Shown here one piece after another: positions 1 to 8,645 of a DNA stretch of 64,000 nucleotides. The notes beneath the pieces are model-generated. The model had not been told where the DNA came from, did not search any database, and saw only the letters and a list, made by a program, of their open reading frames with translations. Location: the NCBI RefSeq assembly GCF_029893355.1, contig NZ_JARZAI010000013.1:62001-126000 (forward strand). The letters are read 5' to 3'. Position 1 is the first letter of the stretch; every line of letters starts with the position of its first letter. The DNA is from Kitasatospora sp. MAA4. Its GTDB lineage: Bacteria; Actinomycetota; Actinomycetes; Streptomycetales; Streptomycetaceae. The position numbers and the translations under genes were made by a program.

Positions 1-34
1 GCAGTGGTGGTCGAACAGCGACGCGGACACGGTG

Positions 35-1540
35 TCAGTAGCGCCAGCGGGTGGCGGCGGCGACCTCCTGGTCGGTGCGGCCGGCGAAGAGTTCGCACTC
101 GCCGCGGCGGACGGCGAGCACGGCCTCGTACAGCGGGTCGCCGAGCGCCTCGCGCAGCATGGTGGAGGACTCGAAGGCCGCCACCGTCTCCAGCAGGCTC
201 CCGGGCAGTCGCGGCACCTCGCCGGTCGCGGAGTCGTCGGGAGCGCCGGCCGGGTCGCCGGGGACCTCGGGCGGCAGGGCGAGCCCGGCGTCCAGACCGG
301 CCAGGCCTGCGGCGATCACCGCGCCGACGGCCAGGTAGGGGTTGGCGGCGGCGTCGAAGCACTTGATCTCGGCGTTGGCCGCGCCCTGTCCCTCGTCGGG
401 CGGGCCGGGGATCAGCCGCAGGGCGGCCTCCCGGTTCTCCATCCCCCAGCACTGGTAGGCGCCGGCCCAGCGCTGCGGGCGCAGCCGCAGGTAGCTGGCG
501 ACGCCGGGCGCGCCGAGGGCGAGCAGCGCGGGAAGCTCGGCGAGGACGCCGGCCAGGAAGGACTCCCCCTCGGCGGTCAGCCCGTAGGGGCCGGGACCAC
601 CCTGGAACAGGTTGCGCTCACCGCCGTCCGGACCGCCGCGCCAGAGCGAGAGGTGCAGGTGGCCGCCGTTGCCGACCCCGCCGGGCTCGACCGCCGGGGC
701 GAAGGAGACCCGCAGGCCGTGCCGGCCGGACACCGCCCTGATGGTCTGCCGGACCAGCACCGTGGTGTCGGCGGCGCCCACCGGCCCGTCGGCGGCGAGC
801 GAGACCTCGAACTGACCGGGCGCGTACTCGGGGTGCAGTTGCAGCACGGTCAGGCCCTGCTCGGCGAGGGCGCGGAGCAGATCGCGCAGGTACTCGGAGA
901 GGTCGGTGAGGCGGTGCATGCCGTAGGCCGGGCCGTGCGTGGGGTAGACGGGCGGATCGTCGGGGGCGCCAGCCAGGGCGACCACCCACTCGATCTCGAT
1001 GCCGGCCCGCAGGGTGAGACCGCGTTGGCGGGCGGCCTCGGTCATCCGGCGGGCGAAGAGTCGCTGGCAGCCGGGGTGCGGGCTGCCGTCCTGCGCGTAG
1101 CGGTCGGCGGGGGCCCAGGCCCAGCCGGGCTGGGCGGCGAGCCGGACCAGCCGGTCCACGTCCGGGATCAGGCGCAGGTCACCGGCCGGGCCGCCGATCC
1201 AGCGGCTGGTGGTCATCGAGTCGTCGACCAGGAAGACGTCGAAGCAGGGAGCCGCGCCGACGCCCCAGGCGGCGGCGTGCTCCAGGCGGCGGACCGGGAC
1301 GGTCTTCACCCTGGTCAGGCCGGAGTTGTCGACCCAGCCGAGGACGACGCCGTCGACGCCCTCCGCGCCGAGCCGGGCGGCGACCGCCCGCGCCCGGGCG
1401 GCCCGCTCGGATCGGGCGGCGGCGGCCGCGGCGGCGTCCGGGACGGCGGACGCAGCAGCGGCAGCGGCGGCAGAAGCCCGGCCGGGCGGTGGCTCGGCTG
1501 GGAGCTGGGGTTCGGCGAGGGTGGTACTCACACGACCCAT
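35..1540 (-). CDS. Glutamine synthetase family protein (GlnA-like amide ligase)
   Basis: This is an ATP-dependent gamma-glutamyl ligase of the glutamine synthetase fold, about 501 residues, somewhat longer than the usual 450 because of an alanine-rich N-terminal extension of about 45 residues. The ATP/metal-binding motif NGGHLHLSL is near residue 290, and the late conserved stretch NAEIKCFDAAANPYLA is near residue 380. Streptomycetes carry several such GlnA-like paralogues that act on polyamines or ethanolamine rather than ammonia. The sequence does not let me choose a substrate, so true glutamine synthesis is unlikely but not excluded, and a separate GlnII lies at 28299-29321. The start is ATG at 1540; GTG at 1531 is equally possible, and neither has a clear ribosome binding site. 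The gene stands alone, transcribed away from the next operon. Confidence 0.8.
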   Translation of the reverse strand: MGRVSTTLAEPQLPAEPPPGRASAAAAAAASAVPDAAAAAAARSERAARARAVAARLGAEGVDGVVLGWVDNSGLTRVKTVPVRRLEHAAAWGVGAAPCFDVFLVDDSMTTSRWIGGPAGDLRLIPDVDRLVRLAAQPGWAWAPADRYAQDGSPHPGCQRLFARRMTEAARQRGLTLRAGIEIEWVVALAGAPDDPPVYPTHGPAYGMHRLTDLSEYLRDLLRALAEQGLTVLQLHPEYAPGQFEVSLAADGPVGAADTTVLVRQTIRAVSGRHGLRVSFAPAVEPGGVGNGGHLHLSLWRGGPDGGERNLFQGGPGPYGLTAEGESFLAGVLAELPALLALGAPGVASYLRLRPQRWAGAYQCWGMENREAALRLIPGPPDEGQGAANAEIKCFDAAANPYLAVGAVIAAGLAGLDAGLALPPEVPGDPAGAPDDSATGEVPRLPGSLLETVAAFESSTMLREALGDPLYEAVLAVRRGECELFAGRTDQEVAAATRWRY

Positions 1541-2076
1541 GCTGCCCGCAGCCGACCGCCGTGGGAACTCCCCGGACGAGTGTTCGTAGCGGCGGCAGAT
1601 TGACCGAACGGACCCCTTCCTACCTCCCGGTAACTTCGCTACAGTGACCGCACGCACCACCGCTGGGCTTCGGGAGCCGCACCAGCGGGGGCCATCCTCC
1701 ATGAGGGTGTGCGGTGCGTACGTTCCGGTTCCGGGGCCGACCTGCCCGCAGAGCCGCTTACTTCCCTTTGCACGCGGCATCACCGCATCACGGCCGGAGC
1801 GGACCGGCGAGATCACGGATGCCGCAGTTGTAGTCCCCCATGCCTCGCTTCTGCGGGCTCCCCGTTCCATCGAAACGCGGAGCCCCTGAAGCGCACCAGG
1901 CGAATCTCCTGACCAACCGACTAGGAGTCAGGCACGTGACTCCTCCCCCGCACGGACTGCGGGGGCTTCTCACTCAACCGCTGAAGCGGCCTCATGACGG
2001 CCAAGCCCTGACCGGCTCCAGAAGAGCACCGGAAGCCTAGCAGCCACGGTCAGGCCTCCCCGGAAGGACGAGCACT
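1541..2076. other. Intergenic region with three consecutive perfect stem-loops
   Basis: This 536-base gap lies between divergent genes and I see no convincing protein gene in it. It contains three strong inverted repeats in a row. GGGCTCC (1855-1861) pairs with GGAGCCC (1879-1885). AGGAGTCA (1923-1930) pairs with TGACTCCT (1937-1944). CCCCCGCA (1945-1952) pairs with TGCGGGGG (1958-1965). The last two hairpins abut without a gap. The CCCCCGC...GCGGGGG-CTTC hairpin resembles subterminal hairpins of IS200/IS605-type elements, so a relic element end or a structured RNA leader for the downstream operon are both possible. No transposase is present. The call is structural only; the function is inferred weakly. 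Confidence 0.4.
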
Positions 2077-3894
2077 ATGCAGGCTCCCGAGAACCCGACC
2101 TCCCAGCCCGATTCCCGAGTCGAGCGTCCCTTTCCCACCGTCGCCGTCGTCGGCCTCGGCACCATGGGCGCCGGCATCGCCGTCGCCATCGCGCGCAGCG
2201 GCCGCCGGGTGCTCGGCATCGAGGCCGACTCCGCTGCTGCGGACCGGGCGCTGGCCCGGATCCAGGAGGCCACCGCGCACGCCGTCGAGCGCGAGCGGCT
2301 CACGTCGCGGGAGCGCACCGAGCTGCTCGAGCTGATCACCGTCGGCGAGCGGCTGGACGCTGCCGCCGCGGCCGATCTGGTGATCGAGGAGGTTCCCGAG
2401 CAGCTGGAGCTCAAGCGGGAGATCTTCGCCGAGCTGGACCGGATCTGCCCGCCGCAGACCGTGCTGGCCACCGGCACCACCTCGCTCTCGGTGACCCGGA
2501 TCGCCGCCGCGACCGGCCGCCCGGAGCGGGTGCTGGGCCTGCACTTCTTCAACCCGGTGCACGCGATGAAGCTCGTCGAGGTGGTCCGCACCGTTCTGAC
2601 GGCCAGTCAGGTCGCCGACGAGGCCGCCGCGTTCGCCCGCGAGCTGGGCAAGGAGCCGGTGGCGGCGGGCGACAAGGCCGGGTTCATCGTGAACGGCCTG
2701 CTGTTCGCCTACCTGAACCAGGCCGCGGCGATGTACGAGTCGCGCTACGCCACCCGCGAGGACATCGACGCGGCGATGCGACTGGGCTGCGGCCTGCCGA
2801 TGGGCCCGCTGGCGCTGCTCGACCTGATCGGGATCGACACCGCCCGCACCGTCCTGGAGGCGATGTACGAGCAGTCCAAGGACCGGCTGCACGCCCCCGC
2901 CCCGATCCTGGGCCAGCTGGTCGCGGCCGGGCTGCTGGGCCGCAAGACCGGCCGCGGTTTCTACAGCTACGAGGCGCCGGGCTCGTCCCGGACGGTCGCC
3001 GAGGCCGGCGCCGCGGGTGCGGCGGCGGTCGCCGGGCGCGACGTGCGCTCCGTCGGGGTCTGCGGCTCGGGGACGATGGCCACCGGCATCGCCGAGGTCT
3101 TCGCCAAGGCCGGATTCCCGGTGACGCTGGTCGCCCGCAGCCAGGAGAAGGCCGACAAGGCCAAGGGCCAGCTGGCCCGTTCGCTGGAGCGCTCGGTGGA
3201 GAAGGGCCGGCTGACCGCCGACCAGCGGGACGCCGCGCTGACCCTGGTCACGCCGTCCGGGCAGCTCGCCGACCTGGCCGGGGTGGACCTGGCGCTGGAG
3301 GCGGTGGCCGAGGACCTGGCGGTCAAGCGGGAGCTGTTCGCGAGCCTGGACAAGATCTGCAAGCCGGGCGCGGTCCTGGCCACCACCACCTCCAGCCTGC
3401 CGGTGATCAGCTGCGCCACCGCGACCTCGCGGCCGCAGGACGTGATCGGCATGCACTTCTTCAACCCGGCGCCCGCGATGAAGCTGGTCGAGGTGGTCTC
3501 CACCGTGCTGACCTCGGCCGATGTCACGGCGACGGTGCTGGGGCTGTGCGCCACCGTGCGCAAGCACCCGGTGGAGTGCGGGGACCGGGCCGGGTTCATC
3601 GTGAACGCGCTGCTCTTCCCGTACCTGAACGACGCGGTGCGGATGCTGGAGGAGCACTACGCCACGGTCGACGACATCGACACCGCGATGAAGCTCGGCT
3701 GCGGCTACCCGATGGGCCCGTTCGAGCTGCTGGACGTGGTCGGCCTGGACGTCTCGCTGACCATCGAGCGGGTGCTGCACCAGGAGTTCCGCGAGCCGGG
3801 CCTCTCCGCCGCACCGCTGCTCGAACACCTGGTCGCGGCCGGCTGCCTGGGCCGCAAGACCGGCCGCGGCTTCCGCGACCACGCACGCCGATGA
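2077..3894 (+). CDS. hbdA: Fused tandem 3-hydroxybutyryl-CoA dehydrogenase
   Basis: This NAD(P)-dependent oxidoreductase interconverts acetoacetyl-CoA and 3-hydroxybutyryl-CoA, feeding crotonyl-CoA into the ethylmalonyl-CoA pathway encoded downstream. The 605-residue protein is two complete dehydrogenases in one chain. Each half has its own Rossmann motif (VGLGTMGAGIA near residue 25, CGSGTMATGIA near residue 330). Each also has its own catalytic-histidine segment (HFFNPVHAMKLVEVV and HFFNPAPAMKLVEVV) and its own C-terminal dimerisation domain ending GRKTGRGF. A single-domain enzyme is about 285 residues. The ATG at 2077 follows the ribosome binding site GGAAGGAC. The TetR gene begins 177 bases downstream. 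Both catalytic histidines are kept, so both halves could be active. Confidence 0.9.
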   Translation: MQAPENPTSQPDSRVERPFPTVAVVGLGTMGAGIAVAIARSGRRVLGIEADSAAADRALARIQEATAHAVERERLTSRERTELLELITVGERLDAAAAADLVIEEVPEQLELKREIFAELDRICPPQTVLATGTTSLSVTRIAAATGRPERVLGLHFFNPVHAMKLVEVVRTVLTASQVADEAAAFARELGKEPVAAGDKAGFIVNGLLFAYLNQAAAMYESRYATREDIDAAMRLGCGLPMGPLALLDLIGIDTARTVLEAMYEQSKDRLHAPAPILGQLVAAGLLGRKTGRGFYSYEAPGSSRTVAEAGAAGAAAVAGRDVRSVGVCGSGTMATGIAEVFAKAGFPVTLVARSQEKADKAKGQLARSLERSVEKGRLTADQRDAALTLVTPSGQLADLAGVDLALEAVAEDLAVKRELFASLDKICKPGAVLATTTSSLPVISCATATSRPQDVIGMHFFNPAPAMKLVEVVSTVLTSADVTATVLGLCATVRKHPVECGDRAGFIVNALLFPYLNDAVRMLEEHYATVDDIDTAMKLGCGYPMGPFELLDVVGLDVSLTIERVLHQEFREPGLSAAPLLEHLVAAGCLGRKTGRGFRDHARR

Positions 3895-4070
3895 TCGGCG
3901 GCGAGCCCCGAGCGCCGATGCAGCCCGAGCCGGTGACCCGGCCCGCCTGGGGTGCCGGGGCGGTCTCCTCCCGCTGGCCGCGCCCCGCGGTGAGCCCGGG
4001 AACGCCCCTTCGGCAGCCGATGCCGACGAGGGCTGCAACCGGGGTCGGCCGGGCGTGTAGCGTTCCGGGC

Positions 4071-4952
4071 ATGGATCGGGATCAGTCTTCCGCCGGGCAG
4101 GACACTGCACGCCCGGCCGCCGAACCGGGACCGGGCAGCCGCCGGGCCGCGGCGCAGCGCCAGCAGATGCGTCAGGACCTGGCGGCCTCGGCGATGGAAC
4201 TGTTCGCCACCCAGGGGTACGAGGAGACGACGGTCGATCAGATCGCCGCCGCCGCCGGGGTGGCCCGGCGGACCTTCTTCCGCTACTTCCGGTCCAAGGA
4301 GGAGGCGATCTTCCCGGACCACGACGACACCCTGGTCCGGGTGGCCGACCTGCTGGCCAGCTCGGCGCCCGACGAGCACCCGCTGGACGTGGTCTGCCGC
4401 GGCATCAAGGAGGTGCTGCGGATGTACGCCTCCACCCCCGGCGTCTCGGTGGCGCGCTACCAGCTGATCCGCCAGGTGCCCGCGCTGCGCGAGCGCGAGA
4501 TCGCCGTGGTCGCCCGCTACGAGCGGCTCTTCACCCGCTACCTGCTCGGCCGCTTCGACGCGGCCGAGGACATCCCGCCGAGCTGGCAGCGCGGCGGGGA
4601 CGACGACTCGATGCTCGCCGAGGTGTCGGCGGCGGCGGTGGTCGCGGCCCACAACCACGTGCTGCGGCGCTGGCTGCGGGCCGGCGGGCGCGGGGACGTG
4701 GAGGCCCAGCTCGATCACTCGTTCGAGGTCATCCGGGGCACCTTCTGGGCGACCACGCCGCGCAGCGTCCGGCGGCGTGGCACGACTGTGGCACCCGGTG
4801 CCAACGGGGACACCGCGACGGGCCTGGAGTCCGTGGCCACGAGCGCACTGAGTGCCACCCCGGCCGGTGAGGTACTCATCACAGTGGCTCGCACCGATGC
4901 CCCGCTGGAGATCGTGCTGGACAGCATCAGAGCGGCCCTGAGCAGGTCGTAA
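4071..4952 (+). CDS. TetR-family transcriptional regulator of the ethylmalonyl-CoA cluster
   Basis: This is a 293-residue TetR repressor. After a disordered N-terminus of about 35 residues comes the DNA-binding helix-turn-helix (FATQGYEETTVDQIAAAAGV, then ARRTFFRYFRSKEEA), followed by an all-helical ligand domain. It sits directly upstream of ccr, the usual position for the regulator of this cluster. Three near-identical TGGCAC...GTGCCA palindromes occur nearby: one inside the 3' part of this gene and two in the ccr promoter region. The ligand is unknown; an acyl-CoA is plausible by analogy. The start is the ATG at 4071; the open frame continues upstream but only inside the previous gene's end and spacer. 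A rho-independent terminator follows the stop. Confidence 0.88.
   Translation: MDRDQSSAGQDTARPAAEPGPGSRRAAAQRQQMRQDLAASAMELFATQGYEETTVDQIAAAAGVARRTFFRYFRSKEEAIFPDHDDTLVRVADLLASSAPDEHPLDVVCRGIKEVLRMYASTPGVSVARYQLIRQVPALREREIAVVARYERLFTRYLLGRFDAAEDIPPSWQRGGDDDSMLAEVSAAAVVAAHNHVLRRWLRAGGRGDVEAQLDHSFEVIRGTFWATTPRSVRRRGTTVAPGANGDTATGLESVATSALSATPAGEVLITVARTDAPLEIVLDSIRAALSRS
4789..4803. promoter_or_regulatory. Perfect 15-bp palindrome, candidate TetR operator inside the regulator gene
   Basis: TGGCACCCGGTGCCA has perfect 7-bp arms around one central base. It matches the two imperfect copies at 5036-5050 and 5058-5072 in the ccr promoter region. It lies in coding sequence, so it may be an auxiliary site for looping or a chance match constrained by codon use. 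Confidence 0.4.
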
Positions 4953-4962
4953 ACGCAGAATC

Positions 4963-4994
4963 AAGGCCCGTTCCGGTACGCCGGGGCGGGCCTT
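4963..4994 (+). terminator. Rho-independent terminator after the TetR gene
   Basis: AAGGCCCG (4963-4970) pairs with CGGGCCTT (4987-4994) across a 16-base loop that can pair further. It begins 10 bases after the TAA stop of the TetR gene and separates its transcript from the ccr operon. Confidence 0.75.
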
Positions 4995-5035
4995 TCGGCT
5001 ACCCGGGAGGGGATCCGCGGCCGGTCGGAAATTCA

Positions 5036-5079
5036 TGGCACCCAGTGTCTTTACGAGTGGCACAGGGTGCCAGTAGCTT
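5036..5079 (+). promoter_or_regulatory. ccr operon promoter with paired TGGCAC operators
   Basis: Two copies of the palindrome also seen at 4789 lie here: TGGCACCCAGTGTCT (5036-5050) and TGGCACAGGGTGCCA (5058-5072). They are 22 bp apart centre to centre, which is about two helical turns. A possible -35 TTTACG (5050-5055) and -10 TAGCTT (5074-5079) with an 18-bp spacer overlap the second site. This geometry suits repression by the upstream TetR protein. The ccr start codon is about 175 bases further on. No gene lies between 4953 and 5253. Confidence 0.5.
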
Positions 5080-5253
5080 GTTACTCACCAGTCGCGGCGC
5101 CGCGGCTCCCCACCTCGGCGCGCCGTAGTCAGGCGTCCCCACACCCCGGGGGCGAGACCACCCCACCCCGACCCTCAGCGAAGCCGGTGTCCGCTCCCGG
5201 CTCCCCCAGACGCCCTGTGCGCCCTCGACACAGGTACGCCTTCGGAGGCAGCC

Positions 5254-6624
5254 ATGCAGGAAATCCTCGACGCCATCCTCAGCAACAACGCCACCTCGGC
5301 GGACTACGCGGCCCTGAAGCTGCCGGAGTCCTACCGCGCGGTGACGCTGCACAAGGACGAGGAGCAGATGTTCGCCGGCCTCGACAGCCGCGACAAGGAC
5401 CCTCGCAAGTCCCTTCACCTCGACGACGTCGCGCTCCCCGAGCTCGGCCCGGGCGAGGCCCTGGTCGCCGTGATGGCCAGCGCGGTGAACTACAACACCG
5501 TGTGGAGCTCGATCTACGAGCCGGTCTCCACCTTCGGGTTCCTGGAGCGCTACGGCCGCCTGTCGCCGCTGACCAAGCGCCACGACCTGCCGTACCACGT
5601 GCTCGGCTCCGACCTCGCGGGCGTGGTGCTGCGCACCGGCGCGGGCGTCAACGCCTGGAAGCCGGGCGACGAGGTCGTCGCGCACTGCCTGTCCGTGGAG
5701 CTGGAGAGCTCGGACGGCCACAACGACACGATGATGGACCCGGAGCAGCGCATCTGGGGCTTCGAGACCAACTTCGGCGGCCTGGCCCAGCTCGCGCTGG
5801 TGAAGACCAACCAGCTGATGCCCAAGCCCGCCCACCTCACCTGGGAGGAGGCCGCCTCCCCCGGTCTGGTCAACTCCACCGCCTACCGGCAGCTGGTCAG
5901 CCGCAACGGCGCGGGGATGAAGCAGGGCGACAACGTGCTGATCTGGGGCGCCAGCGGCGGCCTCGGCTCGTACGCCACCCAGTACGCGCTGGCCGGCGGC
6001 GCCACCCCGATCTGCGTGGTCTCCAGCGAGCAGAAGGCCGACATCTGCCGGGCGATGGGCGCCGAGGCGATCATCGACCGCAGCGCCGAGGGCTACAAGT
6101 TCTGGAAGGACGAGAACACCCAGGACCCGCGGGAGTGGAAGCGCCTGGGCGGGCGGATCCGCGAGCTGACCGGCGGCGAGGACGTGGACATCGTCTTCGA
6201 GCACCCGGGCCGCGAGACCTTCGGCGCCTCGGTCTACGTCACCCGCAAGGGCGGCACCATCGTCACCTGCGCCTCGACCTCCGGCTTCATGCACCAGTAC
6301 GACAACCGGTACCTCTGGATGTCGCTCAAGAAGATCGTCGGCTCGCACTTCGCCAACTACCGCGAGGCCTGGGAGGCCAACCGGCTGGTCGCCAAGGGCA
6401 AGATCCACCCGACCCTCTCCAAGGTCTACCAGCTGGAGCAGTCCGGCCAGGCCGCGCTCGACGTGCACCAGAACCGCCACCAGGGCAAGGTCGGCGTGCT
6501 CTGCCTGGCCCCGACCGAGGGCCTGGGCGTGCGCGACGAGGAGCTGCGCGCCAAGCACCTGCCGGCGATCAACCTCTTCCGCGAGCTTGACGAGCGGAAC
6601 ATCAAGCACAGCCGGGACATCTGA
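5254..6624 (+). CDS. ccr: Crotonyl-CoA carboxylase/reductase
   Basis: The enzyme reductively carboxylates crotonyl-CoA with NADPH and CO2 to (2S)-ethylmalonyl-CoA, the committing step of the ethylmalonyl-CoA pathway and a source of polyketide extender units. The 456-residue protein is a medium-chain reductase of the usual length. It has the N-terminal GroES-like domain with NYNTVWSSIYEPVSTFGFL and a Rossmann domain with WGASGGLGSYATQYALAGG near residue 235. The signature HPGRETFGASVYVTRKGG follows near 320. The start at 5254 has the ribosome binding site GGAGG. The TGA overlaps the ATG of the mutase gene by one base (TGATG), so the two are translationally coupled. Identification is very firm. 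Confidence 0.97.
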   Translation: MQEILDAILSNNATSADYAALKLPESYRAVTLHKDEEQMFAGLDSRDKDPRKSLHLDDVALPELGPGEALVAVMASAVNYNTVWSSIYEPVSTFGFLERYGRLSPLTKRHDLPYHVLGSDLAGVVLRTGAGVNAWKPGDEVVAHCLSVELESSDGHNDTMMDPEQRIWGFETNFGGLAQLALVKTNQLMPKPAHLTWEEAASPGLVNSTAYRQLVSRNGAGMKQGDNVLIWGASGGLGSYATQYALAGGATPICVVSSEQKADICRAMGAEAIIDRSAEGYKFWKDENTQDPREWKRLGGRIRELTGGEDVDIVFEHPGRETFGASVYVTRKGGTIVTCASTSGFMHQYDNRYLWMSLKKIVGSHFANYREAWEANRLVAKGKIHPTLSKVYQLEQSGQAALDVHQNRHQGKVGVLCLAPTEGLGVRDEELRAKHLPAINLFRELDERNIKHSRDI

Positions 6625-8645
6625 TGCCCGCCCAGAAGCGCGACCGCCCCTGGCTGATGCGGACCTACGCGGGCCACTCGACCGCGAGCGACTCCAACGC
6701 GCTGTACCGCAAGAACCTCGCCAAGGGCCAGACCGGCCTCTCGGTCGCCTTCGACCTGCCCACCCAGACCGGCTACGACTCGGACCACATCCTGGCCCGC
6801 GGCGAGGTCGGCCGGGTCGGCGTCCCGGTCGGGCACGTCGGCGACATGCGCACCCTGTTCGACGGCATCCCGCTCGAGCAGACCAACACCTCGATGACCA
6901 TCAACGCCACCGCGATGTGGCTGCTGGCGATGTACCAGGTGGTCGCCGAGGAGCAGGGCTCGGACGTCTCCAAGCTCACCGGCACCACCCAGAACGACAT
7001 CGTCAAGGAGTACCTGTCGCGCGGGACGCACGTCTTCCCGCCCGGCCCGTCGGTGCGCCTGATCACCGACATGATCGCCTACACGGTCGGCACCCTGCCC
7101 AAGTGGAACCCGATCAACATCTGCAGCTACCACCTCCAGGAGGCCGGGGCGACCCCGGTCCAGGAGATCGCCTTCGCGATGTGCACGGCGATCACCGTGC
7201 TGGACGCCGTCCGCGACTCCGGCCAGGTGCCGGCCGAGCGGATGGGCGAGGTGGTCGGGCGGATCTCGTTCTTCGTGAACGCGGGCGTGCGGTTCATCGA
7301 GGAGATGTGCAAGATGCGCGCCTTCGCCCAGCTCTGGGAGAAGGTCACCACCGAGCGCTACGGCATCCAGGACCCCAAGCAGCGCCGGTTCCGCTACGGC
7401 GTACAGGTCAACTCGCTGGGCCTGACCGAGGCGCAGCCGGAGAACAACGTCCAGCGGATCGTGCTGGAGATGCTCGCCGTCACCCTCTCCAAGGACGCCC
7501 GTGCTCGCGCTGTCCAGCTGCCCGCCTGGAACGAGGCGCTGGGCCTGCCGCGGCCGTGGGACCAGCAGTGGTCGCTGCGGATCCAGCAGGTGCTGGCCTA
7601 CGAGTCGGACCTGCTGGAGTACGGCGACATCTTCAACGGCTCCGCCGTGATCGAGGGCAAGACCGCCGAGCTGCTGGCCGGCGCGGAGGCCGAGATCGCC
7701 AAGGTGATGGAGATGGGCGGGGTGATCCCCGCCGTCGAGAGCGGCTACCTGAAGTCCGCCCTGGTCACCTCGCACGCCGAGCGGCGGGCCCGGATCGAGG
7801 CCGGCGAGGACAGCATCGTCGGGGTGAACTGCTTCGACACCACCGAGGTGAACCCGCTCACCGCCGACCTGGACGCCGCCATCATGGTGGTCGACCCGGC
7901 CTCCGAACAGGCCGTGCTGGCGGGCCTGAAGGCGTGGAAGGCCGATCGGGACGAGGCCGGCGTACTGGCCGCGCTCGACCACCTCAAGGCGGTCGCCCGG
8001 ACCGACGAGAACCTGATGGCAGCGACGCTGGCCTGCGCGCGGATCGGGGTGACCACCGGCGAGTGGTCCTTCGCGCTGCGCGAGGTCTTCGGCGAGTACC
8101 GCGCCCCCACCGGGGTGGGCGGCGCGCCGGTCGCGGTGGCGGCCGAGCCGGGCGGCGAGCTGGCGGCCGTCCGCGAGGCGGTGGCCGCCACGGCCGCCGA
8201 GCTGGGCGCGGGCAAACTGCGGCTGCTGGTCGGCAAGCCCGGTCTGGACGGCCACTCCAACGGCGCCGAGCAGATCGCCGTGCGGGCCCGCGACGCCGGG
8301 TTCGAGGTGGTCTACCAGGGCATCCGCCTGACGCCCGAGCAGATCGTCTCGGCGGCGGTCGCCGAGGACGTGCACTGCGTGGGCCTGTCGATCCTCTCCG
8401 GCGCCCATCCGGAACTGGTTCCGGACGTTCTGCGGCGACTGCGCCGCGCGGGGGTGGAGGATGTCCCGGTGATCGTCGGTGGCATCATCCCAGCTGCCGA
8501 CGGCGAGGCCCTGAAGGCCGCCGGCGTCGCCGCGGTGTTCACCCCGAAGGACTTCGGCATCACCACCATCATCGGCCGGATCGTGGACGAGATCCGGCTC
8601 GCCAACAGGCTCAGCCCCTTCAAGAAAGAGACCCTCACATCGTGA
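6624..8645 (+). CDS. ecm: Ethylmalonyl-CoA mutase (adenosylcobalamin-dependent)
   Basis: The enzyme converts (2R)-ethylmalonyl-CoA to methylsuccinyl-CoA by a B12 radical rearrangement; it is the protein first called MeaA in streptomycetes. The 673 residues comprise an N-terminal TIM-barrel mutase domain (GLSVAFDLPTQTGYDSD near residue 35, later TTQNDIVKEY and ENNVQRIVLEML) and a C-terminal B12-binding domain. The base-off ligand motif D-x-H-x-x-G appears as GLDGHSNG near residue 540. Its ATG overlaps the ccr stop, and its TGA overlaps the GTG of the next gene. Its cofactor could be supplied by the cob operon about 9 kb downstream in this window. Confidence 0.95.
   Translation: MPAQKRDRPWLMRTYAGHSTASDSNALYRKNLAKGQTGLSVAFDLPTQTGYDSDHILARGEVGRVGVPVGHVGDMRTLFDGIPLEQTNTSMTINATAMWLLAMYQVVAEEQGSDVSKLTGTTQNDIVKEYLSRGTHVFPPGPSVRLITDMIAYTVGTLPKWNPINICSYHLQEAGATPVQEIAFAMCTAITVLDAVRDSGQVPAERMGEVVGRISFFVNAGVRFIEEMCKMRAFAQLWEKVTTERYGIQDPKQRRFRYGVQVNSLGLTEAQPENNVQRIVLEMLAVTLSKDARARAVQLPAWNEALGLPRPWDQQWSLRIQQVLAYESDLLEYGDIFNGSAVIEGKTAELLAGAEAEIAKVMEMGGVIPAVESGYLKSALVTSHAERRARIEAGEDSIVGVNCFDTTEVNPLTADLDAAIMVVDPASEQAVLAGLKAWKADRDEAGVLAALDHLKAVARTDENLMAATLACARIGVTTGEWSFALREVFGEYRAPTGVGGAPVAVAAEPGGELAAVREAVAATAAELGAGKLRLLVGKPGLDGHSNGAEQIAVRARDAGFEVVYQGIRLTPEQIVSAAVAEDVHCVGLSILSGAHPELVPDVLRRLRRAGVEDVPVIVGGIIPAADGEALKAAGVAAVFTPKDFGITTIIGRIVDEIRLANRLSPFKKETLTS

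Noticed and set aside
32..1603. A long plus-strand frame opposite the glutamine-synthetase-family gene
   Set aside because: The minus-strand protein has clear family motifs. The plus-strand translation has only low-complexity Gly/Ala/Arg sequence.
2050..4110. A 686-codon open frame on the minus strand opposite the double dehydrogenase
   Set aside because: It is a GC-bias shadow: composition is dominated by Arg, Gly, Ala, Gln and His with no domain, and the plus strand encodes an unmistakable enzyme.
5254..6624. ccr as part of a polyketide biosynthetic gene cluster
   Set aside because: It sits in a complete ethylmalonyl-CoA assimilation cluster and no ketosynthase, carrier protein or tailoring gene is present in the window.
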